From Pseudomonas putida (lineage in GTDB: Bacteria; Pseudomonadota; Gammaproteobacteria; Pseudomonadales; Pseudomonadaceae): a stretch of 64,000 nucleotides of DNA. Location of the stretch: contig NZ_CP109603.1 in the NCBI RefSeq assembly GCF_025905425.1, positions 3,550,501 through 3,614,500 on the forward strand, in the 5' to 3' direction. This document shows positions 48,042 through 57,811 of the stretch, in pieces. A program made the translations under genes and the position numbers. Every line of letters starts with the position of its first letter. The stretch's first letter is position 1. The notes under the pieces are model-generated. The model was given only the letters and a program-made list of their open reading frames with translations. It searched no databases and was not told the DNA's origin.

Positions 48042-48824
48042 ATGACCACCACCATGCAGACCCCCAAGGACCAGCTTGTCAAACGTGCCCAGCAGCAAAT
48101 GCTGACTGCGTTGGCCGACAACGCCTACACCCCGCGCCAGAAGCTCGCACTGACCTGCCGGATTCTGTTCGACGGCGGCCACGATTCGGGCCTGGCCGGG
48201 CAGATCACCGCACGCGCACCGGAACCTGGCACCTATTACACACAACAGCTTGGCCTGGGCTTCGACGAGATCTCGGCCTCCAACCTGCTGGTCGTGGACG
48301 AAGACCTGGCAGTGCTGCAAGGCCACGGCATGGCCAACCCCGCCAACCGTTTCCACAGCTGGCTGTACCGGGCACGCCCCGACGTGAACTGCATCATCCA
48401 CACCCACCCGCTGCACAGCGCGGCCCTGTCGATGCTTGAAGTGCCGCTGGCGATCTCGCACATGGACCTCTGCCCGCTGTTCGACGATTGCGCCTTCCTC
48501 AAGGAATGGCCAGGCGTGCCAGTGGGCAATGAAGAAGGTGAGATCATTGCCAGGGCCATCGGTGACAAGCGGGCGATCCTGCTTTCCCACCATGGCCTGC
48601 TGATCGCCGGGCGCTCGATCGAAGAGGCCTGCGTGCTCGCCCTGCTGTTCGAGCGCGCCGCCAGGATGCAACTGCTGGCCATGGGCGCCGGTGAAATCCG
48701 CCCAATCCCCGAAGCACTTGGCAAAGAAGCCCATGACTGGATTTCCACGCCAAAACGCCATGGTGCAGCGTTCAGCTACTACGCGCGCCGTGCCTTGCGT
48801 GCCCATGGCGACTGCCTGGGCTGA
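48042..48824 (+). CDS. Class II aldolase/adducin-family protein
   Basis: 260 residues from ATG (MTTTMQTPKDQLV); a second ATG lies four codons later. Zinc-ligand motifs: HTHPLHSAALS (His120/His122) and SHHGLL (near 183-184). It also has the adducin-like SGLAGQITARAP where sugar-phosphate aldolases have a Gly-Asn phosphate loop, which suggests a non-phosphorylated or acidic substrate. Cytoplasmic. It is the first gene of a unit with the DapA-family gene (44 bp on) and probably the BenE-type transporter. Substrate unknown. Confidence 0.85.
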   Translation: MTTTMQTPKDQLVKRAQQQMLTALADNAYTPRQKLALTCRILFDGGHDSGLAGQITARAPEPGTYYTQQLGLGFDEISASNLLVVDEDLAVLQGHGMANPANRFHSWLYRARPDVNCIIHTHPLHSAALSMLEVPLAISHMDLCPLFDDCAFLKEWPGVPVGNEEGEIIARAIGDKRAILLSHHGLLIAGRSIEEACVLALLFERAARMQLLAMGAGEIRPIPEALGKEAHDWISTPKRHGAAFSYYARRALRAHGDCLG

Positions 48825-48868
48825 TTGAAGCTGTATCCCTTCCTGAACAACGGCAAAGGTGCCTGGTC

Positions 48869-49750
48869 ATGTCTACACCTGTAATTCGCGGCGTCATCGG
48901 CTACACCATCACCCCCTTCGCAGCAGACGGCTCGGTCGATCTGAACGCCCTGGGCACATCCATCGACAGCCTGATCCAGGCCGGCGTGCACGCCATCGCC
49001 CCCCTGGGCAGCACGGGCGAAGGTGCTTACCTGTCCGAGGGTGAATGGGAATCTGTGGTGCGCTACAGCCTGGAGAAGATCGCAGGCCGGGTGCCCAGCG
49101 TGGTCAGCGTTTCCGACCTGACCACCGCGCGTACCGTGCAGCGTGCCCGCCTGGCCCAGGCGTGCGGGGCCACGGCGGTGATGGTGCTGCCCATTTCCTA
49201 CTGGAAGCTGACCGAGGCCGAGGTGGTTGACCACTACAAGGCGGTCGGCGCCGCGATCGACATTCCGATCATGCTTTACAACAACCCGGGCACCAGCGGC
49301 ACCGACCTCTCGGTGGAGCTGATCCTGCGTATTCTGGGCGAAGTCGCCAATGTCACCATGGTCAAGGAAAGCACCGGTGACATTCAGCGCATGCACCGCC
49401 TGTACACCGCGACCGAGGGCAAGGTGGCGTTCTACAACGGCTGCAACCCGCTCACCCTCGAAGCGCTGATTGCCGGCGCCACGGGCTGGTGCACTGCGGC
49501 GCCAAACCTGATCCCGGCATTGAACCTGGCCTTGTGGGACGCCGTGCAAAACGGCGAGCTGGCAGAAGCCCGCGCACTGTTCTACCGCCAGTACGAGTTG
49601 CTGGCGTACATCACCCAGCGCGGCCTGCCCACCACCATCAAGGCCGGGCTGAACATGCTTGGCCTGGACGTGGGGGCGCCGCGCCTGCCCTTGCAGCCGC
49701 TGGACCCACAAGGCAGTGCCTACCTGAAAGGGTTGCTGGGTTTGGCCTAA
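48869..49750 (+). CDS. DapA-superfamily lyase/hydratase-aldolase, not lysine biosynthesis
   Basis: 293 residues, a TIM-barrel class I aldolase of the DHDPS/NAL family. Schiff-base Lys166 in VKESTGD, catalytic Tyr137 in LYNNPGTSG, and the carboxylate-binding loop PLGSTGEGAYLS. Context beside a class II aldolase and a carboxylate/aromatic-acid transporter argues for a catabolic 2-oxo-acid reaction rather than dihydrodipicolinate synthesis. Whether it cleaves, condenses or dehydrates cannot be decided. A REP-like hairpin follows the stop. Confidence 0.88.
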   Translation: MSTPVIRGVIGYTITPFAADGSVDLNALGTSIDSLIQAGVHAIAPLGSTGEGAYLSEGEWESVVRYSLEKIAGRVPSVVSVSDLTTARTVQRARLAQACGATAVMVLPISYWKLTEAEVVDHYKAVGAAIDIPIMLYNNPGTSGTDLSVELILRILGEVANVTMVKESTGDIQRMHRLYTATEGKVAFYNGCNPLTLEALIAGATGWCTAAPNLIPALNLALWDAVQNGELAEARALFYRQYELLAYITQRGLPTTIKAGLNMLGLDVGAPRLPLQPLDPQGSAYLKGLLGLA

Positions 49751-49766
49751 AAATTGACGCAATACC

Positions 49767-49794
49767 TGTGGGAGCAGGCAGGCCTGCTCCCACA
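49767..49794. repeat. Compact REP-like hairpin
   Basis: TGTGGGAGCAGGC (49767-49779), AG, and GCCTGCTCCCACA (49782-49794): a 13-bp perfect inverted repeat between the DapA-family and BenE-type genes. Without a T-run it is probably a REP half-unit that may attenuate read-through. Confidence 0.75.
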
Positions 49795-49866
49795 CCGTTA
49801 GCGCCTTACAGCCGACCTTGTTCACTACACAGACTTTCATCAATCACATAAGCACGGAGGCCATTT

Positions 49867-51081
49867 GTGACAACGCCTGCTCAAAACCCATCAGCCTCGC
49901 TTGGGCTTACAGACATCCTGCACCCTGCCATCGCCGGGCTGGTTTCAGTCATCGTCAACTACGGCGGCACGTTCATCCTGGTGTTCCAGGCGGCCAAAGT
50001 CGCCGGGCTAAGCCCGGAACTGACGTCGTCATGGGTCTGGGCTGTGTCGATCGGGGTAGGCATTACCGGGCTTGCCTTGTCCTGGTACAGCCGCGAACCG
50101 CTGATAACAGCCTGGTCCACTCCGGCAGCCGCGTTTCTGGTCACTGCACTGGCCAGCGTTCCCTACGCCGAAGCCATTGGCGCATACCTGCTGTCCGCTG
50201 CTGGGTTCGTGGTGCTCGGCCTGACCGGATACTTTGAAAGGCTGGTCCGGATCATCCCAGGCGGGGTCGCGGCAGGGTTGCTGGCCGGCATTCTCTTGCA
50301 ATTTGGCATTGGCGCGTTTGCCGGCTTGTCGGTTGACCCCATGCTGGCCGGGTTGCTTATCGCGGCTTATGTGGTGTTCAAACGCTTTACTGCCCGCTAC
50401 GCGGTCGTAGGCATCCTCGCACTGGGCCTGGCGTATCTGCTGATCCAGGGGCAGGCAGGCCTTTCACAGCTCACGCTGGAGATCGCCACACCGGTGTTCA
50501 CTGCCCCGGCCTTTACCCTCAACGCGGCCCTCAGCGTAGCGCTGCCGTTGTTCCTGATCACCCTGACGGGGCAATACATGCCCGGCATGCTGGTGCTGCG
50601 CAACGACGGTTTCAAGACCAGCGCCAACCCGATCGTCGCAGTCACCGGCCTGGGCTCCTTGCTCATGGCACCCTTTGGCTCGCATGCGTTCAACCTCGCG
50701 GCCATCACCGCTGCCATCTGCACAGGCAAGGAAGCGCATGAAGACCCGGCCAAGCGCTGGATCGCGGGCATCGCCGCTGGCATCTGCTACATCCTGGTGG
50801 GGGTGTTCGGCGTAACGCTTGCCAGTGTGTTCATGGCACTCCCTGCAACGTTCATCACCACCCTGGCTGGCCTTGCCCTGTTGGGCACCATCGGCGCCAG
50901 CCTGGCCAGTGCGGTGGCCGATGCCAGCACACGCGAGGCCGCACTGATCACCTTTCTGGCAGCCGCCGCCAATATCACCCTGCTCGGCATTGGCGGGGCC
51001 TTTTGGGGGTTGGTCATTGGCCTGTTGGCCTACGCGGTATTGAACGGGCGCACGCCCACGCTCAGCCGTAAAAAGCCGTGA
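49867..51081 (+). CDS. BenE-family transporter
   Basis: 404 residues from GTG, preceded by GGAGG at -8. About 12 hydrophobic helices. The BenE family pattern is seen in NYGGTFILVFQAAKVAGLSP, YSREPLITAWSTPAAAFL and FGSHAFNLAAITAAICTGKE. BenE is a benzoate/proton symporter in Acinetobacter; here the substrate is more likely the compound handled by the two upstream enzymes. It is not next to ben/cat genes. Same strand as, and 116 bp after, the DapA-family gene. Confidence 0.88.
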   Translation: MTTPAQNPSASLGLTDILHPAIAGLVSVIVNYGGTFILVFQAAKVAGLSPELTSSWVWAVSIGVGITGLALSWYSREPLITAWSTPAAAFLVTALASVPYAEAIGAYLLSAAGFVVLGLTGYFERLVRIIPGGVAAGLLAGILLQFGIGAFAGLSVDPMLAGLLIAAYVVFKRFTARYAVVGILALGLAYLLIQGQAGLSQLTLEIATPVFTAPAFTLNAALSVALPLFLITLTGQYMPGMLVLRNDGFKTSANPIVAVTGLGSLLMAPFGSHAFNLAAITAAICTGKEAHEDPAKRWIAGIAAGICYILVGVFGVTLASVFMALPATFITTLAGLALLGTIGASLASAVADASTREAALITFLAAAANITLLGIGGAFWGLVIGLLAYAVLNGRTPTLSRKKP

Positions 51082-52398
51082 TCAACCCTGCGGATTTGCA
51101 TGCACCACCCGCCCCACCTCGCCTGGCCGATTGACGAACAGCACGTCCAGCGTGCTGTTGCGCAACCCCTTCACTGGGTTCCAGTGCGCCGCCGTGTGAA
51201 TGTACTTGTCGCGCAGCAGGCGCTGTTCGTCCTCGGTCAGGCCAGCGTCGGGGCGGGTACCCAAGGCAAAGCCATGCAACTTGCGGCTGATGTCCAGCAA
51301 CTCATCCGGCACGCGATGGGCCTCATCGCTGCCCAATGCGGCAAATGGCACGTCGGCGCGCAGGGCCAGCTCGCGCATGATGCTGAGGTAAACCCGGGAC
51401 AGATGCCCCGCGACCTGCCGCTCGCGATACAACGCCGCATACACCTGCTTTTGCGCCTCGGCCGGCTTGCCGCCGGCAATCGGCTGCTCCCAGGTCAGTA
51501 CCCGCGGCCGCGGTTCACCCAGCTCGCCAAACGCCGATGCCAGGACGGCACTGACAGCCGAGTAGGCACGGGTGCGCTCGACATGGATACGCACAGGCAC
51601 CTGCTGCGATTGCGGCTTGCACAGCAGCACTTGTTCCTGCATGTACGGCAGGTAGCCCCCGCCAATGTTCGAGTGCACGCCAGGCACGACAATGTCACCG
51701 TCGCTGCACACCAAGGGGAAGTTGTGCCGGCGCTCGTCACCGGCCACCAACTGCACCACCTGCCGCGCAATGCCCTCCCCCAGGCCCAGGCGCAAGCCAC
51801 CATGGCGATCGTCGGCGGGGTCGAAGTCACCCTGCAGGGGCGCAACAATGGCTGCCACGGTATCGAACAGGCCGATGAAATTAAGGGTGATGCCACACGC
51901 GCTGCCCAACAGGCTGCCATCGCCATCATTCAAGACATTGGCCAGGTGCCTGGCGGCTGCGGCGCCACGACTGAAACCAAACAGGTCGAACTCGATGCGT
52001 TCGAGCCGCGATTGCGGATGCGCCGCGCACCAATCACGCAACAGCTCGCCGATCGCCCTCAAGGCCTCGGCCACCCGCGCCTCGACCCCGCTGCGCCCGC
52101 GCCCGGTAGCCGCCGCAAAGCTGGAGTCCGGCTGGCCCAGCGTGGTGCCGACGCCCTCGACATACAACTTGAGAAAAGCCACTGTGCCCGCCGCAGGGCA
52201 CCCGCTTGCCGGGTAAAGCGCATGCAACAGGGCCACGTTGCTGCGGGCATTGCCATAGCTGGCACCGGCCAGATGCCCCGGCGCTTGGCCCCAGGCCATG
52301 GCGTTGCCCTGGTTGTTACCGGTGCCATCGAAGAACACGCCGACACGCAAGGTCATTGGCGCGGTTTTAGCTGAGGTACGGCTGCTGTCTTCCATCAT
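51082..52398 (-). CDS. DUF2235/Tle1-like alpha/beta-hydrolase-fold protein, orphan
   Basis: 438 residues. The full DUF2235 signature is present: LRVGVFFDGTGNN at the N-terminus, nucleophile elbow FGFSRGAAAARHLANVL (Ser143), IGLFDTVAA (Asp near 179), and VPGVHSNIGGGYLPYM (His242). This triad is shared with Tle1 phospholipase effectors of type VI secretion. There is no signal peptide, no VgrG, PAAR or tap gene, and no lipoprotein-like immunity gene beside it; both neighbours belong to unrelated units. It could be a stand-alone T6SS effector or a housekeeping hydrolase. An ATG one codon later is equally possible. Confidence 0.85.
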   Translation of the reverse strand: MMEDSSRTSAKTAPMTLRVGVFFDGTGNNQGNAMAWGQAPGHLAGASYGNARSNVALLHALYPASGCPAAGTVAFLKLYVEGVGTTLGQPDSSFAAATGRGRSGVEARVAEALRAIGELLRDWCAAHPQSRLERIEFDLFGFSRGAAAARHLANVLNDGDGSLLGSACGITLNFIGLFDTVAAIVAPLQGDFDPADDRHGGLRLGLGEGIARQVVQLVAGDERRHNFPLVCSDGDIVVPGVHSNIGGGYLPYMQEQVLLCKPQSQQVPVRIHVERTRAYSAVSAVLASAFGELGEPRPRVLTWEQPIAGGKPAEAQKQVYAALYRERQVAGHLSRVYLSIMRELALRADVPFAALGSDEAHRVPDELLDISRKLHGFALGTRPDAGLTEDEQRLLRDKYIHTAAHWNPVKGLRNSTLDVLFVNRPGEVGRVVHANPQG

Positions 52399-52627
52399 CC
52401 TGCATCCTGCTTGCCCAAAGAGCACCAGCAGGCGTCAGTACCTAGCAACAAGCCATCAGCCGACTCCGAACCCTGCGCAGGACTTCTCGCTATCGCCACA
52501 CCCGACGCGCTGGATAAATTTGCCAGCCGCCATTGGTCGCCACCCCCCCGGATAGATTAAAGTATCACCCCTTGCCGAGGCGGCTGCTCCCAGCCCGCCT
52601 GCGCCCCAATACCAGGAACCGTCGCCG

Positions 52628-53587
<960 letters not shown>

Positions 53588-53591
53588 GCCC

Positions 53592-54536
53592 ATGCCCACC
53601 ACACAGCTGGCCGAACCCGGCATCCGTATCGGCCTTGCCGAGCTGATCGACATGCGCCACCGCGTGCGCGAAATCCAGCTGTTTTCCCGGCCCGGCCAGC
53701 GCAGCCCGCTGGTGGGCCTGCACCATTCCAAACTGCGCGGACGCGGTGTGGACTTCGACCAGGTGCGCGTGTACCAGGCAGGCGACGATGTGCGCAACAT
53801 CGACTGGCGGGTCACCGCACGCACCCAGGAGCCGCACACCAAGCTGTTTCACGAGGAGCGTGAGCGGCCAATCTTCATTCTCGTCGAGCAGAGCCAACGG
53901 CTGTTCTTCGGCTCGGGGCTGATGTTCAAGTCGGTGCTGGCGGCCCAGGCCGCGGCGCTGTTCGGCTGGGCCGCGCTGGGCCACAACGACCGCATTGGCG
54001 GGCTGGTGTTCGGCGACAACGAACACCACGAAATCAAGCCACGGCGCAGCAAGCAGAGCCTGCTGCAGCTGCTCAACCGCTTGGCCAAGGTCAACCAGTC
54101 GCTGCACACCGAAGCCATGCCCCAGCCCGACAGCCTTGGCCTGGCCCTGCGCCGCGCGCGTGAAGTGCTGCGCCCTGGCAGCCTGGCCATCGTCATCTGC
54201 GACGAGCGTGCGCTGACCGATCAGGTCGAGCAACACCTGGCCATGCTGTCGCGCCACTGCGACCTGCTGCTGCTGCCGGTCAGCGACCCGCTCGACCACG
54301 CCCTGCCCGCTGCCGGCCTGCTGCGCTTTGCCCAGCGCAGCGCGCAACTGGAGCTCGACACCCTCGACGCCAGCCTGCGCCAGGCTTACCGCCAGCAGGC
54401 CGAGGCGCGTATCGAGCGTTGGGAGCTGATGGCGCAAAAGCTGCGCGTGGTGCTGATGCCGCTGAGTACACAAAGCGAAATGATCGAGCAACTGCGCGAG
54501 TACCTGAATGCTCAACGTCCGGGGAGCAGTAAATGA
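53592..54536 (+). CDS. DUF58 protein
   Basis: 314 residues from ATG, four bases after the MoxR stop. The DUF58 signature is RGVDFDQVRVYQAGDDVRNIDWRVTARTQEPHTKLF, where GDDVRNIDW is the conserved core. The rest is VWA-like (PIFILVEQSQRLFFGSG). No membrane segment here, unlike some DUF58 proteins. It is a standard partner of MoxR; likely links the ATPase with the membrane-bound VWA subunits. Confidence 0.9.
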   Translation: MPTTQLAEPGIRIGLAELIDMRHRVREIQLFSRPGQRSPLVGLHHSKLRGRGVDFDQVRVYQAGDDVRNIDWRVTARTQEPHTKLFHEERERPIFILVEQSQRLFFGSGLMFKSVLAAQAAALFGWAALGHNDRIGGLVFGDNEHHEIKPRRSKQSLLQLLNRLAKVNQSLHTEAMPQPDSLGLALRRAREVLRPGSLAIVICDERALTDQVEQHLAMLSRHCDLLLLPVSDPLDHALPAAGLLRFAQRSAQLELDTLDASLRQAYRQQAEARIERWELMAQKLRVVLMPLSTQSEMIEQLREYLNAQRPGSSK

Positions 54537-55027
54537 ACCCGCTGGACCAGTTGAACCCGCTGATTGCTCCGCAGGCAGTCGGGCTGTGGCCACCGGCGCC
54601 GGGTTGGTGGGTGTTGCTGGCGCTGCTGCCGCTGCTTGCCTGGGGCCTGTGGCGCATACGCCGTTGGCGCCCGGGCAAACGCCGCATCGTGCGCGCCGAG
54701 CAACCGCTCGACCCGGTACGCGTGGCGGCCCTGGCCGAACTCGCCCGCCTGCCACGCCCCTATGACGGCGCCCCCGCCGGTGCCTGGCTGCAGCAGATCA
54801 ACGCCCTGCTCAAACGCCTGTGCCGCAGCCATTACCCCGGTGCCAACAGCCATACCCTCAACGGTCGCCAATGGTTGGCATTTCTCGACAACCGCTGCCC
54901 GGCCGCCGGCCTGACCCGCTGGATGGTGCTGGTCGAAGGCGCCTACAAGCCTGAGTGCAAGCTCGACGACAAAGCCATCGTCGGGCTCAGCCAGGCCGTC
55001 GAAACCTGGATCCGCAAGCATGTTTGA
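54533..55027 (+). CDS. DUF4381 membrane protein
   Basis: 164 residues, start overlapping the DUF58 stop by four bases. One transmembrane helix near residues 24-42 (GWWVLLALLPLLAWGLW), followed by a basic stretch and a helical cytoplasmic domain (QQINALLKRLCRSHYPGA; RQWLAFLDNRC). Matches DUF4381 in size and position within MoxR/Bat operons. Its stop overlaps the next gene start by eight bases. Confidence 0.88.
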   Translation: MNPLDQLNPLIAPQAVGLWPPAPGWWVLLALLPLLAWGLWRIRRWRPGKRRIVRAEQPLDPVRVAALAELARLPRPYDGAPAGAWLQQINALLKRLCRSHYPGANSHTLNGRQWLAFLDNRCPAAGLTRWMVLVEGAYKPECKLDDKAIVGLSQAVETWIRKHV

Positions 55028-56096
55028 ACTGGCCTGGCCGTGGATGTTCGCCCTGTTGCCGCTGCCCTGGCTGGCGCGCCTGGTGCTGCCCGCCGCCGAC
55101 AGTGGTGAGCCGGTGCTCAAGGTGGGTTTCCTGAATGAACTGGAGGGCCTTGCCGGGCGCCGGGCGCGGCTGAACCTGCCGACCTGGCGCCAGCAAGCGC
55201 CTTTCGTCGTCATCTGGCTGCTGCTGCTGCTGGCAGCCGCTCGCCCGCAATGGCTCGGCGACCCTGTACCAGTGGCGGCCAGCGGTCGCGACCTGCTGGT
55301 GGCGGTGGACGTGTCCGGCTCCATGGACTTCCCCGACATGCAGTGGAAGAACGACGAAATCAGCCGCCTCGACCTGGTCAAAGCGCTGCTTGGCGACTTT
55401 CTCCAGGACCGGGAAGGCGACCGGGTTGGCCTGATCCTGTTTGGCAGCCAGGCCTATTTGCAGGCGCCGCTGACCTTCGACCGGCGTACCGTACGCACCT
55501 TCCTCGACGAAGCGCAGATCGGCATCGCCGGCAAGAACACCGCCATCGGCGATGCCATCGGCCTTGCGGTCAAACGCCTGCGCGAGCGTCCGGCACAGAG
55601 CCGGGTCCTGGTGCTGATCACCGACGGTGCCAACAACGGCGGGCAGATCCACCCGCTGACCGCCGCCCGCCTGGCCGCCCAGGAAGGCGTGCGCATCTAT
55701 GCCATCGGCATCGGTGCCAACCCCGAGGCCAGCGGCACCCCCGGCCTGCTGGGGCTCAACCCAAGCCTTGACCTGGACGAAGCCTCGCTCAAGGAAATCG
55801 CCGAGATAACCCACGGCGCCTACTTCCGCGCCCACGACGGCGCCGAGCTGGTCGCCATCGGCGACGCCCTCGACCAGTTGGAACCGGTGGCCCAGCAACC
55901 GACCCAGGCGCGCACCGCCAAGGCGCTGTATGCCTGGCCACTGGCCCTGGCGCTGTTGCTCAGTGTGCTGCTGGTGGTGGCCGTGCAATGGCCAGACAAC
56001 CGGCTGCAGCGCTTGCTGCGCAAACCGCGTTTTCTGCAGCCGCACCCGGAATGGCGCCAGCGCCTCAAACGCCTGCGCCTGAGGAAACGGCGATGA
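55020..56096 (+). CDS. VWA-domain protein, BatA-like
   Basis: 358 residues. N-terminal membrane segments (~5-20 and ~60-76), a von Willebrand A domain with an intact metal-ion adhesion site (VAVDVSGSMDFPD), and a C-terminal transmembrane helix (ALALLLSVLLVVAVQWP). The VWA domain faces the periplasm between the helices in the usual Bat topology. GGN-type MIDAS residues continue at TDGANNGGQIH. Partner of the next protein, whose start overlaps this stop (ATGA). Confidence 0.92.
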   Translation: MFELAWPWMFALLPLPWLARLVLPAADSGEPVLKVGFLNELEGLAGRRARLNLPTWRQQAPFVVIWLLLLLAAARPQWLGDPVPVAASGRDLLVAVDVSGSMDFPDMQWKNDEISRLDLVKALLGDFLQDREGDRVGLILFGSQAYLQAPLTFDRRTVRTFLDEAQIGIAGKNTAIGDAIGLAVKRLRERPAQSRVLVLITDGANNGGQIHPLTAARLAAQEGVRIYAIGIGANPEASGTPGLLGLNPSLDLDEASLKEIAEITHGAYFRAHDGAELVAIGDALDQLEPVAQQPTQARTAKALYAWPLALALLLSVLLVVAVQWPDNRLQRLLRKPRFLQPHPEWRQRLKRLRLRKRR

Positions 56097-57811
56097 TCGA
56101 ACTCTGGCCACAATGGTTGCGCCCCCTCTGGCTGCTGGTCGTGCCGCTGCTCGGCTGGCTGCTGTTCAAGCTTTGGCACCGGCGCAAACGCGCCGGACGC
56201 TGGCAGATGATCCTGCCACCGGCCTTCCATGCCGTGCTGCTCGGGGGCGGCAGCGGCAGCACCAGCAAGCTGCCCTGGGTAGCACTGGGCCTGGCCTGGG
56301 CGCTGGTGGTACTGGCCCTGCTGGGGCCGAGCTGGCAACGCGTGGAGGAAAGCCAGCAGCGCCCGGCCGACCCACTGGTCATCCTGCTCGAACTGACCCC
56401 ACAGATGCTCGCCGAGGACAGCCCCCCCAACCGCCTGGAACAGGCCCGGCGCAAGGTCCTCGACCTGCTCGAACACCGCCGCGACAGCCAGACCGCGTTG
56501 ATCGTCTACGCAGGCTCCGCCCACACCCTGGTGCCGCTGTCCGATGACCTGGGCACCACGCGCAATCTGCTGGAGGCGATCGACCCCTCGATCATGCCCA
56601 AACCTGGCCAGCGCGCCGACCTGGCGGTGCAAAAAGGCCTGGCCTTGCTGGCCCAGAGCGGCCTGGGCCAAGGCCGCCTGCTGCTGATCGGCTCATCGCT
56701 CACCGCGCCAGAGCGCCAGGGCATTGTCCAAGCCCTTGGCCGCCAGGGCCCGAGCCTGCTGATGCTGGGCATCGGCAGCCGTGACGGCGCCCCGGTGCGA
56801 CAGGCCAATGGCGAATTCCTCAAGGATGAGCAGGGCGGCATCCTGCTGCCACGCCTGGACAGCGCCAGCCTCAAGGCATTTGTCAGCAGCACCGGCGGGC
56901 GCTACCGCAATGCCCGGATCGACGACCTCGACCTGCGGGGCCTGGGCCTGTTCGACAGCCCGCGTGCCTCGCGCAGTGACGGCCAGACCTTGCAACTGGA
57001 CAGCTGGGCCGACCAGGGCTACTGGTTGCTGATTCCGCTGTTGCTGCTGGCGGCCTGCGCCGGCCGTCGCGGCTGGCTGTTCTGCCTGCCGCTGTTGCTG
57101 GCCCTGCCGCAGCCAAGCCAGGCCTTCGAGTTCAACGACCTATGGCTGCGCCCCGACCAGCAAGGCCAGCGCCTGCTCGAACAAAACCGCCCGGCCAGTG
57201 CCGCGCGCCATTTCCACGACCCGCAATGGCGCGGCATGGCGCTGTACCAGGCCGGTGATTACGCCGGTGCCGCCCAGGCCTTCTCCCAAGGCAACACGGC
57301 GGCAGCGCACTACAATCGAGGCAATGCCCTGGCCCGCAGTGGTGAACTGGAAGCCGCCCTGGACGCCTACGAACAAGCCCTGGAGCGTCAACCCGACCTA
57401 AAACCGGCACTGGACAACCAGGCACTGGTCCAGCAACTGCTGCAGCAGCGCGAAGCCAAGGCCCAAGAGCAACCCGCCAGCAGCGAAGCCCAAGGCACGC
57501 CCGGCAGCGAGACCGAAGGCAACAGCAGTTCGGCCAGCAGCCCGGCCCAGGGCACGCCCGGCAGTGACGAACACGCCAGCGCCGAAGCACCCGGCGAAGG
57601 CAGCAACAACAGCCAGGCCACACCAGGCAATCAGGGGGGCGCCGACGACAACGTCATCCAGCCCCCCCAGCGCCCGGTGTCGACCAGCCTTGACGCCGAA
57701 CAGCGTCAAGCCCTTGAACAGTGGCTGCGCGAGATCCCCGATAACCCGGCGGAACTGCTGCGGCGCAAATTCTGGTATGAACAGCAATTGCATCAGGACA
57801 ATCCACGATGA
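56093..57811 (+). CDS. VWA-TPR protein, BatB/BatC fusion-like
   Basis: 572 residues from ATG (MIELWPQWLRPLWLLVVPLL). An upstream open extension lies in the preceding gene and is rejected. Two N-terminal transmembrane helices, a VWA-like domain, a transmembrane helix (YWLLIPLLLLAACAGRRGWL), and then TPR repeats (AHYNRGNALARSGELEAALD). The MIDAS position reads LLELTPQML instead of DxSxS, so metal binding is probably lost. After the TPRs is a 90-residue Ser/Gly/Ala/Glu-rich linker with repeated QGTPGS units, ending in LDAEQRQALEQWLREIPD. Confidence 0.9.
   Translation: MIELWPQWLRPLWLLVVPLLGWLLFKLWHRRKRAGRWQMILPPAFHAVLLGGGSGSTSKLPWVALGLAWALVVLALLGPSWQRVEESQQRPADPLVILLELTPQMLAEDSPPNRLEQARRKVLDLLEHRRDSQTALIVYAGSAHTLVPLSDDLGTTRNLLEAIDPSIMPKPGQRADLAVQKGLALLAQSGLGQGRLLLIGSSLTAPERQGIVQALGRQGPSLLMLGIGSRDGAPVRQANGEFLKDEQGGILLPRLDSASLKAFVSSTGGRYRNARIDDLDLRGLGLFDSPRASRSDGQTLQLDSWADQGYWLLIPLLLLAACAGRRGWLFCLPLLLALPQPSQAFEFNDLWLRPDQQGQRLLEQNRPASAARHFHDPQWRGMALYQAGDYAGAAQAFSQGNTAAAHYNRGNALARSGELEAALDAYEQALERQPDLKPALDNQALVQQLLQQREAKAQEQPASSEAQGTPGSETEGNSSSASSPAQGTPGSDEHASAEAPGEGSNNSQATPGNQGGADDNVIQPPQRPVSTSLDAEQRQALEQWLREIPDNPAELLRRKFWYEQQLHQDNPR

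Noticed and set aside
48869..49750. Lysine-biosynthesis dapA
   Set aside because: Family fold and Schiff-base Lys fit, but the class II aldolase and BenE-type neighbours and the operator-like site point to catabolism; the housekeeping dapA in Pseudomonas lies elsewhere.
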